A stretch of 64,000 bases of DNA from Sycon ciliatum (Eukaryota > Porifera > Calcarea > Leucosolenida > Sycettidae): NCBI RefSeq assembly GCF_964019385.1, contig NC_088644.1:36575757-36639756 (forward strand), written 5' to 3'. Below the pieces are notes generated by a model. It saw only the letters and a program-made list of their open reading frames with translations. It ran no database searches and was not told where the DNA came from. A program made the position numbers and the translations under genes. Shown one piece after another: positions 55,154 through 64,000 of this stretch (positions within the stretch are counted from its first letter, which is position 1; every line of letters starts with the position of its first letter).

Positions 55154-56112
55154 ATCGAATGGCCGATTCGGGTGCACCCACCTCAATGATGAAATTGCTA
55201 GTCTCCGATACGACAGCTAGGGTGAAGATTGCTGGGCAGCTCAGTGCTCCCTTCTCGACCAATATCGGCGTGGTTCAGGGGGACCCGATGTCTCCGGCCA
55301 TGTTCATTGTCTACGCAGAAGGTGCGATGAGGCAGGTGAGAGCAGCCTGCACCTCCCCTTCATGCCTGCCTACTCATTTCTCACAGTATGCAGATGACAC
55401 CACAATACATGACACTGATCGTGATGCTGTGGTGGCCGCTGCAGCGAAATGTGAGCCAATTTTCGCCCAGGATGACCTGAGATTAAATCTAACAAAAACT
55501 CAATTTGTAACTCCTTCCAAGGATGATGACGCATGGAGAAAGACGAAACTACTTGGAAGTCTCTTGGGATCTGGAAGTGACATCGAGAACCGTATCAATG
55601 CCGCTAACCGAGCGTTTGGCACTATAGCCTGGAAGAGACACACTTTATTATCTAGAATGCTTATGTTTACCACTCTTATCCTTCCGGTTCTACTATACAA
55701 CTGTGGCCTGTGGACCTTGACAGCAGCACTCGGCAACAGGCTCGACACGTGGCATCGCCGCAAACTACGATCCATTCTCGGCGTAGTGTATCCCCAAAAA
55801 ATATCGAATAAAAACTTATACAAGCTGTCCAACCAATTGCCTATCACCAGAACATGCAGGGAACGGCGCTTGTTATGGTTCGGCAATGTAATCAGAGAAG
55901 GCAGTGACTCGACATCCTACAAAGCTCTAAGACTTTCAATCGACACCAAAGACATCAAGAAGCCCAGGGGACGCCCCGTCACCAGATGGATCGACAACAT
56001 CAAGAATGACTTAAAGACAATAAACGTTTCCATTGCCGAAGCGGAAGCTATTTCCCAAGACAGGGAAGCTTGGCTCGGCATTGTGAATCAATGTACTAAC
56101 TTATCATGCTAA
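55154..56112 (+). mobile_element. 5'-truncated LINE, RT middle and C-terminus
   Basis: An open frame of 317 codons from 55159 reads IGVVQGDPMSPAMF, SQYADDTTIHD, LRLNLTKTQF, LLGSLLGSG and a C-terminal LLWFGNVIREG...KKPRGRPVTRWIDNIKND, the same architecture as the LINE at 8874 but a different family. The endonuclease and first RT motifs are missing. The 5' junction falls at the end of a sequence that continues uninterrupted at 63876 in the related segment, so this is an insertion or a duplication boundary. The 3' end before the N gap is not defined. Confidence 0.8.
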
Positions 56113-56300
56113 AAAAATATCTGCGCTTACTTGAATATCCTTTTGGTAAATAACATTCTGTACTTAATATTATATTCCTCATGCCTAGGCTCATGGTGGA
56201 ATCGAGGTAGTTTTTCCCTGCAATAACAGAATGAAGAAGGTGTGTATGTCATGTGTTTCTCGTTTTCTCTAACTCTTTTGCCGACAGATGCGCTAGCCCA

Positions 56301-56500
56301 NNNNNNNNNNNNNNNNNNNNNNNNNNNNNNNNNNNNNNNNNNNNNNNNNNNNNNNNNNNNNNNNNNNNNNNNNNNNNNNNNNNNNNNNNNNNNNNNNNNN
56401 NNNNNNNNNNNNNNNNNNNNNNNNNNNNNNNNNNNNNNNNNNNNNNNNNNNNNNNNNNNNNNNNNNNNNNNNNNNNNNNNNNNNNNNNNNNNNNNNNNNN
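56301..56500. other. Assembly gap (200 N)
   Basis: Exactly 200 N. Confidence 0.99.
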
Positions 56501-57052
56501 CCTGATTGTATGAATTATTTTCGTCGACTTCAAAGCACGAGCCACGAGGCACTTCCTCCACATATGCAACATGCGAAAAATTACATCCAAAACGGGCCAC
56601 AACTTTATTAGGAAACGCACGAACTCTTTTGGATACGAACTGCAATTCGTAAAGTTTGTGTGACAACTTCACGTCTACGCGTGTACGACGCCTACGATTT
56701 GTAGTGTGAGCACGACTCCCACGTTTCTGCGTTTTGCTGACGCATGGACGCGTGCTCTTGGTCGCAGTGTGAGCGCGCCCAAGGCTGTCATCACACCATG
56801 GTACAAAGCGCTGCGTCTACGTCCACGTTAGGAGTTTTTTTTTTTTTTTTTTTACCGCGCGAAATCTGCCACTGCACGGGCAACAGAACATAATGAGACT
56901 CGTGAAAAAAGAAAAAGGCCCAACCCTGCCCTGCCAGTTATTTGGACTTACGGGGGTCGCCATGGCAAATAATAATGGAAAAACCAAGATCAATCGTGCA
57001 CGCAACACAAGTAAAAGAAGAAGAAAAATGGAACACCCTAGTAAAATAAATA
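56501..57052. other. Sequence without a supported gene
   Basis: Holds the left end of the element at 56783 and a 22-base T run at about 56831-56852. Confidence 0.4.
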
Positions 57053-57053
57053 A

Positions 57054-57090
<37 letters not shown>

Positions 57091-57091
57091 G
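57052..57091. repeat. (AAT)n tail next to the CXC-RT stop
   Basis: AATAATAAT repeats directly after the stop codon side on the minus strand; consistent with a microsatellite-like 3' tail of a non-LTR element. Confidence 0.8.
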
Positions 57092-57095
57092 AGAA

Positions 57096-60000
57096 TCAGA
57101 AGTGGCATTCTGCTGCGGCCAGCACAGCGGGAGTGTCAGCCAAAGCTCGGTTAGATTTCGGTTGAGCGGCGCGATGTCCACGGAGGCTAGCATTTGCTGA
57201 GCGGACAAGAGAGAAAGAGACCCTTGACCTGATCCAGGCCAGTACGGTGGAATCTTTTCTCTTGTCCGAAAGCATACAGGCAACTCTGTTGTAGAGCGCA
57301 GTGGCCGCTTTCCCGAATCCTCCAGATGCACTCAAGACGACCGGCACAAATGACGCGTGCTCAATTTCACGGATTCGCTCCTCATACGAGCGCCTCTTCT
57401 CAGCTTCGTGTTTTCGGTAAGTAGCTGGAAGTGACTGCTGGCGGTTGGACCGTGCATGGGGGTTGAAGACGCGGATGTCTAGGAACGTCTTCTCGAAACG
57501 CCCACCCCATATGCCGGATGCTGCCACGTCCAGGCGAGCGCCGTCGGCTGAGATCGCTGTGCGATGACGCAGAGTCTCACCGGTGATCGGTTGCAGTGAA
57601 GGTTCGGTGCTCACGTCATGGGCCACGTCCTTCAGGAGGGATGCTGTTAAATCACGGAGGTCGTTGTGACGCATGGAGGGGTAGCCGCCAATGGGGCAGG
57701 ACAAAGCGTGTTCAGGTGTGAAAGAAGCCCCGCATGCACAGGTTGAGGGCAGTCCAGACGGGATCCAACCATAGCGCAAATGAAGCGAGTCGCGGAAAGC
57801 TTGTTTGTTGAGGACAAAACCATAGCGACGGAGCGGGCGGCAGGTAAGCCAACTAGAGGCTCCCTTCTCTGATGCCAGCTCCAGCACACGAAGCGTTGCG
57901 GGAGGGCAGCTATCCTTGATGGACTTGGCGTGGTCCATGCGTGCACGGCGGGCTTGTGATGAAGCATCTGCCTTCGCTTTTCTTGTCTCGTGCGGGATGC
58001 CGTCGAGGGATTCATCCTGACGCAGGATACGCTCTACGAGGGCGCGCGTGATAGCTTTGGAGTCACGATGCTGGACTGACAGGGAGGCCGGGATGATGAG
58101 CCCCAAACCTCCGTCTCTGCAGGGTAGAGCTAGGATGGACCTTTCAAGATCACCTGGAGGAGGTCGGTGGGTGATGGCGGGAATGAGCTTCACGCGGATC
58201 GTGTCCTCCAACGGAGCTAGCAAGCGCGCGGTGTCAGGCACGGTGCAGGCTATGAAGGCCCATTTGTGCCGCAGGCCCTGTCCAAATGCCGCAAATGCTG
58301 CTTGGGGCTGGGTGACAGCATACTGGGCTAAGACTGCAACCTCTGCGCACCACTCCTGGACTTTCGATCGAACAAAACCCTCACAGTACTGTGGGGTGCC
58401 CAGAACTGCGCCCAGATGACGACAGCCGTCAACCCGGATGTCCACATTGGTGTCACCAAAGAGCTCGGCTGCTAGGTCAGCATGGTCTGGTTTTGTTAGA
58501 AGAATGGACTTCTTGGCGTTGATGAAGTAGCCGAAAGCTGGCCCCTCTTCCTCCAGGATAGACCACCACATGCGCAGCGTCCGCAGCTTGCCACCCGCTG
58601 TTGAGTCGTCTGCGAACCAGGCTTGAAGGGCACCGCTGGACTTGGCTCTTTGTATGAGGGGTACTGTTCCAAGTGCATACATGGCCATGGCGAGAGGATC
58701 GCCTTGGGTGGTACCTTCGCAAGACAGAAGTGTTTCGCCTCCAACGAAGAGCTTGGATGGGGAGCGGTAGGAGTTGATGACGGTAGTTGAGAACTCCGGG
58801 CAGAGGTGGCGGATGTTTGCGAGACATGCAGCACGGTTAATGCAATTGAAGGCATTTGAGGCATCGGCAAGTAGAACGGCTTCCGTGTCGTCATTTGCGA
58901 ATGTGGTCTTGATGGCGTGAATTGCAGCTTCGATGCCACACTGTTGGCCGGCACAGAGTTGGAGAGAGCCGACTGCTTGTTCGATGGCTGGACCGACCAC
59001 TGTCAAGATGGTTTTCCCTAGCACGCGGCGCACAACTTCCCCAACGCCAATAGGGCGCACACCTGGTTGTTTGTCTAGGGGAATGAGCCGGCAGGCATTG
59101 TAGGCCTCCAATGACGCTGGATCAACAGGGCACGATGCTAATCGGCGTGCACATAGTGCTAGGGCATCGCACAGGTCGTCAGAGGACGAGCCGAATGACG
59201 TGCAGATTTGTCGCCAGCCCACTGCATCCATACCAGAAGGCCCCGCTGCTCCAGTGGTGTTGAGTACTGCCTGCTTCACGACATCCCTGGTGATGGCGGA
59301 GAACATGATTGGATGGGGAGGTGGGGGTGGGACACCTGTGATTGCTGCACTATCTTGCAGGTCTTCTGCCGGCGGATGTTTGGCGGTCAGAATGTCCCTG
59401 ACTGTTTGCCCGTTGATCTTGTCGTCAAGGGACAAGACACCCTTAGAGCTGGTATCGGACAGCATTCTGACTGCCGTGGTGGTTTTGCCCTCTGCTATCA
59501 AGTTGGCGAAGCGGCGGGCATCATCGGGGTGCTTGCTACCGGTGTGCTTGGCTTTGGCAGCGGATACTAGTTGCTGCTGGATGGTGCGCGCTTCCTTCAC
59601 CAGCTGGTCGACGTCACCACCTGTCCATAGTGGGAGTCTGCGGTTCAGGCAGTTTAGGAATTCCTGTCTCCTTTCGGCGCGATGTGGCTTTTGGAGGAGG
59701 AGCTGGGTGGCGACCATTGCGGCTTTGATTGCAATGCCCTCCCCAGCGGACGCTTCTGCAAAACGCCTGTACAATCCAGCAATGATCTTCACAAATGTGG
59801 ATCCGACAGTTCCTGATGGTGGCATGAAGAGATTGGGTCGAAAGTGAACGGCCTCTTCATATGCGGCGTTGATGATCTGAGCAGAGGACTGGAAGTCGTG
59901 CTCACCCATCGAGAACTGATTGTTGGCAGGGGCATAGTTTGGAAGATGCTGTGGCTGTGGATCTGCAACCGGCTCCTGCTCCTGTGTGCCCATGTCACCG

Positions 60001-60971
60001 CTTAGTTGTGGCTGCGAGGAGGCCAGGTTTGCCAACAGGTCAGCCTCTTCCGCTGTGGGGGTCTCATGGTGCTGGTCCAGCATGTCCCACGCTTGCTGTT
60101 GTGAGTCAGAGACGTGTACGTGTGTGGGTGACGTACGTGATGAGTGCGTTTGTGCGAGTGGCTGGGTCGGGGTGCCTGAGTCTGCTGGCAAACTGGCACG
60201 TGAGGTACTACCGGTACAAGCAGGGATATCCGGGATGCTATCTTGCATGTTTCCAATGTCTCTGTTTGCTACTGTACAATCATTCGAATTTTCGGAGGCA
60301 GCCTCTTGTCGGCACTCCGCAAGCAGAGCAGCAGTGAGTGACTCTGGGGTCTCAGCTGTGGTAGCCGGCCTCATTGTCGTGTCCCGCTGTGTAGGTCTGA
60401 CACCGTCAGCCTGCTTGCCAGTTGACACTTCTGAACTGGTGCTTGACTCCGCAGACTCCGCGGATTCCAGTAAGTTCCATGCTAGCTGTTGAGAGCTTGA
60501 AACTTTCGACATAGCAGCGGCGAGTGCGGCGGAGGCTATGTCATCCGCTGTGGTTGCACCGGACACAGGCGTTCTCTGAGCGGTGGTTGTGTTGGTTGTT
60601 GATCTTCGGTTGGGCGACGCAAATCCGAGTTGCTCAGGTGGGGCTGCCCCTGGCTTGGGTACGGGACTAACGGCTGGCTCTTCTCGTACGGTTACGGTGT
60701 TCTTACAGTTCGACTTCCGTCCTGGCGCGCAGCTCGTGCACTTACGATTCTCTTTAGCACATTTGCATTTGTTGCAGGTGCCATTGCCGTTGCACCGGCA
60801 ACATTGGCCCTTGGTTTCCAGATGACGACCCCCTGGTGGTCCCTCCATGCTGTCCGCCATACCGTCAAAGCATTGTGCGATAGAGTCGCCCGCAGAGGTA
60901 CAGAAAACTTGACGACGCAGAGCTCCAAAAACTACGACTCCCCGCCCGCCATAACGCGTGTTTTGGCTCAA
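57096..60971 (-). CDS. Intact reverse transcriptase with CXC-like and RLE-like domains
   Basis: 1291 codons without interruption. Residues 57-89 form a dense cysteine cluster (CCRCNGNGTCNKCKC...CTSCAPG...C) like a CXC/tesmin-type DNA-binding domain. Residues 100-350 are Ser/Thr/Gln-rich linker. An RT domain spans about 575-830: GAAGPSGMDAVGW, RLIPLDKQPGVRPIGV, VLLADASNAFN, EGTTQGDPLAM (756-759), AWFADDS (786-789). A CxC...H...C finger follows (C1078, C1080, H1088, C1092), then ARLDV (D1148) and FLDIRVF (D1165), placed like the PD-(D/E)xK residues of restriction-like-endonuclease LINEs. It ends in a (TTA)n tail (57052-57091). A mobile element is most likely; domestication cannot be excluded. 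I do not recognise a named family. Confidence 0.8.
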   Translation of the reverse strand: MSQNTRYGGRGVVVFGALRRQVFCTSAGDSIAQCFDGMADSMEGPPGGRHLETKGQCCRCNGNGTCNKCKCAKENRKCTSCAPGRKSNCKNTVTVREEPAVSPVPKPGAAPPEQLGFASPNRRSTTNTTTAQRTPVSGATTADDIASAALAAAMSKVSSSQQLAWNLLESAESAESSTSSEVSTGKQADGVRPTQRDTTMRPATTAETPESLTAALLAECRQEAASENSNDCTVANRDIGNMQDSIPDIPACTGSTSRASLPADSGTPTQPLAQTHSSRTSPTHVHVSDSQQQAWDMLDQHHETPTAEEADLLANLASSQPQLSGDMGTQEQEPVADPQPQHLPNYAPANNQFSMGEHDFQSSAQIINAAYEEAVHFRPNLFMPPSGTVGSTFVKIIAGLYRRFAEASAGEGIAIKAAMVATQLLLQKPHRAERRQEFLNCLNRRLPLWTGGDVDQLVKEARTIQQQLVSAAKAKHTGSKHPDDARRFANLIAEGKTTTAVRMLSDTSSKGVLSLDDKINGQTVRDILTAKHPPAEDLQDSAAITGVPPPPPHPIMFSAITRDVVKQAVLNTTGAAGPSGMDAVGWRQICTSFGSSSDDLCDALALCARRLASCPVDPASLEAYNACRLIPLDKQPGVRPIGVGEVVRRVLGKTILTVVGPAIEQAVGSLQLCAGQQCGIEAAIHAIKTTFANDDTEAVLLADASNAFNCINRAACLANIRHLCPEFSTTVINSYRSPSKLFVGGETLLSCEGTTQGDPLAMAMYALGTVPLIQRAKSSGALQAWFADDSTAGGKLRTLRMWWSILEEEGPAFGYFINAKKSILLTKPDHADLAAELFGDTNVDIRVDGCRHLGAVLGTPQYCEGFVRSKVQEWCAEVAVLAQYAVTQPQAAFAAFGQGLRHKWAFIACTVPDTARLLAPLEDTIRVKLIPAITHRPPPGDLERSILALPCRDGGLGLIIPASLSVQHRDSKAITRALVERILRQDESLDGIPHETRKAKADASSQARRARMDHAKSIKDSCPPATLRVLELASEKGASSWLTCRPLRRYGFVLNKQAFRDSLHLRYGWIPSGLPSTCACGASFTPEHALSCPIGGYPSMRHNDLRDLTASLLKDVAHDVSTEPSLQPITGETLRHRTAISADGARLDVAASGIWGGRFEKTFLDIRVFNPHARSNRQQSLPATYRKHEAEKRRSYEERIREIEHASFVPVVLSASGGFGKAATALYNRVACMLSDKRKDSTVLAWIRSRVSFSLVRSANASLRGHRAAQPKSNRALADTPAVLAAAECHF

Positions 60972-61160
60972 GGAGTTTTTGGTCGGTTGTCATGATGATC
61001 CGTATACGGGGTGAAAACGGGAGCAGAGGAAACGGGAGACGTAGACGTGGTATGGAGAGGGCCAGGGGGGTATACGACTTTTTGTATGAACACCATAGAC
61101 GTAGACGTAAACGGGAGTCGGAGAACGTGGTGTGATGACGGCCTAATTATTATTATTATT

Positions 61161-61428
61161 AGGCCAAACTAAAGAAGGTGTGTGGTTCGACTCACCCGAC
61201 CGACCGTACAATTTCAGCCCGACCGTAACTTTTTTTCGGCGGGCTGTCCATGCAGTGCAGTGAGTGGTACGACTGCTGCCTTGTGCTGGTAGTAGAGTCT
61301 ACTCGATACGCGTATACAGTGTATTTACATGTACTAAAAAATATATTAAAAAAAAAAAAATCCGCCCGCCCGCCCGTAAAAAAAATGTCCATGTTAGTCG
61401 AACCACACACCTTCTTTAGTTTGGCCTT
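61161..61428. mobile_element. Complete short TIR element in a TTA microsatellite
   Basis: Begins AGGCCAAACTAAAGAAGG and ends CCTTCTTTAGTTTGGCCT; the inverted similarity extends about 32 bp. Inserted in (TTA)n, so the duplication length is ambiguous. It is an internally deleted form of the element at 1-682. Confidence 0.85.
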
Positions 61429-61857
61429 ATTATTAAATTTTTGATAGGGCAATCCCCACAGGCCTCTTCGCGTTCCGGTAACGTAAAGAAAAGCTACGTT
61501 CACGGAGAGAAGTCACGTGAAATGCGTACTGGGACTTCCCCTCCCAGATTTGGCAGTTTTCTGCCTGCAGTTGATCAATACTCAGCAGACCCATACGCAT
61601 TTTCTCTGCGTGTGCCACAACGTAGAGAACCTCATCTCCGCGTAGAAATCGGGAGCCAAACACGCGAAGCCGTAGACTCTAACCCAGACACCTGCTCTCT
61701 ACGTGATTTCTCTACATTTCACGTATAGCAGAACCTCCCTAGTAATAGTTCAGTTTTCAGTCCGCTATCGGGCGGCAGCACTCCAGTAATAGTTCAGTTC
61801 CCACACAGTACCGCTCCTGAGCCGGATCAGACCACAATCCTAGCCTCGGCAACCGCC
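61429..61857. other. Sequence without a supported gene
   Basis: TACGTGA/TCTACGT-type short inverted motifs and a direct repeat AGTAATAGTTCAGTT (61740, 61783). No exon recognised. Confidence 0.35.
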
Positions 61858-62124
61858 AGTGCGGCAGAAGCAGAGACAAGGCGGTGGCAGTGGATCGGTC
61901 GGCGGGCACCCCGAAGACAGGCAACACTTGCACGCATGAGGGCGAAGCTCAGCCGGGCACGAATCCAGGCCATGACAGAGGAGTAGGCTTCACGAGCCTT
62001 CTCGGACTACATGGAGGCAATGCGCTTGTAAAGAGAGATAGCTGAATTGCCCATGCCACCATGTGCCGAGAAAACCACAGGGATGAAGCCTACCCGCTCA
62101 ACGTGCTGAACCCTTTCTCCGTAG
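61858..62124 (-). pseudogene. Decayed relative of the CXC-RT C-terminus
   Basis: The minus strand reads YGERVQHVERVGFIPVVFSA HGGMG..., then a TAG, then SSVMAWIRARLSFALMRAS. This aligns with residues about 1196-1265 of the protein at 57096-60971 (YEERIREIEHASFVPVVLSA, then TVLAWIRSRVSFSLVRSAN). About half the residues match, so it is a separate, old member of the same family with at least one stop. Confidence 0.75.
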
Positions 62125-62892
62125 CAACGTGAAGCGAAAGCTCTTTCAGAGCTCGCGTCAACGCAAAATATTGACGTTCACGTAAGAGCACAAATCACGC
62201 GGGTCGAAACCTCTCTAATACCGAGCACCTTACGTAGAGACTCACGTAGCCTAAGTGAAATACCGAGCACCTTACGTAGAAACTTACGTAGCATAGCGGT
62301 GTCGTTTTTCTTGCCATGTGAATACAATAATCTAGAAAAGCTGACAGGATCGCTTTTCTAAATAATCAAGCGAGGTACAGAGGGCTTGAGCATTGATGGC
62401 TGATCAAAGCCCAAGGGACCAGCCCGAGGGCCCGAGGGCTTTGATCAGTCATCAAGCCCGACTGTACCTCGCTTGAATATGCTTCAGACGATCCCCAACA
62501 ATTTTTTTGATTTTGAAATCAATCGCTTTATTCTTTGGGTGATCTCGAGTGTGGACAATGTCGGCCTTTCGTTTGGGATTTCAGAGCAGCCTGAAGTCTA
62601 AAGTGCATGTTGTTTTCGTCCCGTTACGGTAAGTTTCACACAGAGATTACAGGAGAGGGAAACTCATGTCAGTGGACGAAAAACCTGTTTCGTGAGAAAT
62701 TTCTCAGGAATACGTGACAAGATATTAGCTTAAGAGCCAGACGTGGCTGAAGAGTGCAGTATTTTCACTTCGACGATATACACCTTGCTCACGCTGCATA
62801 CTGCTGAGAGTTCTGCGGTGCTGGAGCTATATTTCCAACTCCACAAGTTGACAAGTAACCGTTAGTTGAAAAGACTGAGATTGGGTATGATC

Positions 62893-63087
62893 AGGGCTTT
62901 GATTGTTTTGTCGTACAGTTGCCAATGGCAGAGGGCTTTGATTGTTTTGTCGTACAGTTGCCAATGGCAGAGGGCTTTGATTGTTTTGTCGTACAGTTGC
63001 CAATGGCAGAGGGCTTTGATTGTTTTGTCGTACAGTTGCCAATGGCAGAGGGCTTTGATTGTTTTGTCGTACAGTTGCCAATGGCAG
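62893..63087 (+). repeat. 39 bp minisatellite, five units
   Basis: The unit GGGCTTTGATTGTTTTGTCG + TACAGTTGCCAATGGCAGA is repeated five times; the related segment at about 54308-54346 has one. The 13-residue repeats in overlapping frames are due to this periodicity. Confidence 0.95.
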
Positions 63088-63597
63088 CGGGCTTTCATGC
63101 TTTTCATGTACTCTTGTTTTCTCCTACAGGTTGCCAATGACAGCGGGCTTTGATGGAATATCAAAGCCCGCTCTCCGAGGCTGCTGATTGGTCGTAACCT
63201 AGCAAAGGGCACGTGGGTCGTTTGAAAGCTGCGGCAATCCCTCTTCCTTAACCTCTATAACTAATTCTTATGACTTTGCACTCATTACCACAATACTGTT
63301 ATACTTCCCAATCCGTTGCTCCCAAAAATGGCAACTTTGCCCGGTATACCTTATCATTGGTCTTGTATATATTATCCCCTCACTGTGCATAGTTCGTACT
63401 CTTCACGAAACAAAAGCATGGAGAGTCTACCCTTGGTCTGTTGGTACAAGACTATAGTCACAGAACGGGTGTTGACTTTACAAAATATGTACATGTTACA
63501 TCAACTGCAAGTATCTATACCTTCACCTAAAGTAAGAGTGAGAGTGTGCAAGAGTAAGAGTGAGAGTGTGCAAGAGTAAGAGTGAGAGTGTGCAAGA

Positions 63598-63790
<193 letters not shown>

Positions 63791-64000
63791 AGACATACCG
63801 ACACAGCTAGACGGTGACCGAGCCAGAGATCGGTGAATAGATAGAGAAAAACTACAATTAAAACTAATTAACAAGTTAAAGTAGAGAGCTTGAGCGAATG
63901 AATGCACAATGTAGTTGCAAGTTGCTTGGAAAACAAAGATGATAGTAGAGGTAGATAGAGACATGTAGAATAAGACAGATAGATAGAGGCAGGTAGGTAA

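Larger units (their letters stand above)
56783..61143. mobile_element. TIR element hosting the CXC-RT
   Basis: GGCTGTCATCACACCATGG at the left and GTGGTGTGATGACGGCC at the right are inverted, with GTCTACGT-rich motifs inside both ends. The RT unit occupies the interior. The target duplication is unclear. Confidence 0.55.

Noticed and set aside
59200-59847. Long plus-strand frames opposite the CXC-RT
   Set aside because: Antisense shadows of the 1291-codon frame, without domain similarity or splice context.
62893-63087. Possible CRISPR array because of regular repeats
   Set aside because: Units are directly adjacent without variable spacers and the DNA is animal; it is a minisatellite.

Overview
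The window is repeat-dominated animal nuclear DNA. Genes are broken up by introns with GT/AG borders. Non-LTR, DIRS, Penelope-type and LTR retrotransposons and many DNA transposons without visible transposase are nested in each other. A secreted Ig-like/lectin-like gene, captured polyubiquitin and TACATGTA-rich low-complexity DNA fit a marine invertebrate; I cannot name phylum or species. Two runs of exactly 200 N (12789-12988, 56301-56500) mark a scaffolded draft assembly.

Layout. 1-3640: TIR and hAT-type elements and a six-unit satellite (184 bp units, alternating A/B) between inverted 180 bp arms. 3643-12788 and 14049-24267: one ~9-10 kb segment present twice as direct copies either side of an N gap. 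Each copy carries the same minus-strand gene, which I reconstruct as four exons (signal peptide, Ig-like domain with Thr/Pro stalk, lectin-like domain, short tail), all joined by phase-1 introns. Copy 1 is fully open (478 codons); copy 2 has a one-base frameshift in exon 2. The copies differ by several clean transposon insertions that expose filled/empty sites. 24268-37330: small DNA elements, a minus-strand signal-peptide exon with a TATA box (26706-26975), a broken LINE inside an hAT-like element, a 281 bp tandem array of tRNA-like sequences, head-to-tail TTAA elements, and a foldback element with a LINE in it. 37336-44083: a nest of a GGCTGTG-ended element, a TA-flanked element and a minus-strand DIRS element with gag, RT/RNase H and tyrosine recombinase, all damaged. 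45760-50486: a TA-flanked element holding a minus-strand LINE with an intact ORF1 (zinc knuckle) and ORF2 (APE endonuclease plus RT).

50640-55153 and 62212-63875 are a second related pair of segments. The first carries a TTAA foldback element, itself split by a 1.8 kb LTR element with identical LTRs and a cargo of degenerate polyubiquitin behind a signal peptide; the second keeps the empty TTAA site. 55154-56112 is a truncated LINE. 57096-60971 is an intact 1291-codon reverse transcriptase with an N-terminal CXC-like cysteine cluster and a C-terminal zinc-finger/restriction-like endonuclease region; a decayed relative lies at 61858-62124.

How the parts relate: apart from the duplicated secreted gene and the signal-peptide exon, nearly all coding potential belongs to mobile elements. 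The intact LINE and the CXC-RT could be autonomous; the small TIR, TTAA and LTR elements would depend on enzymes supplied elsewhere.
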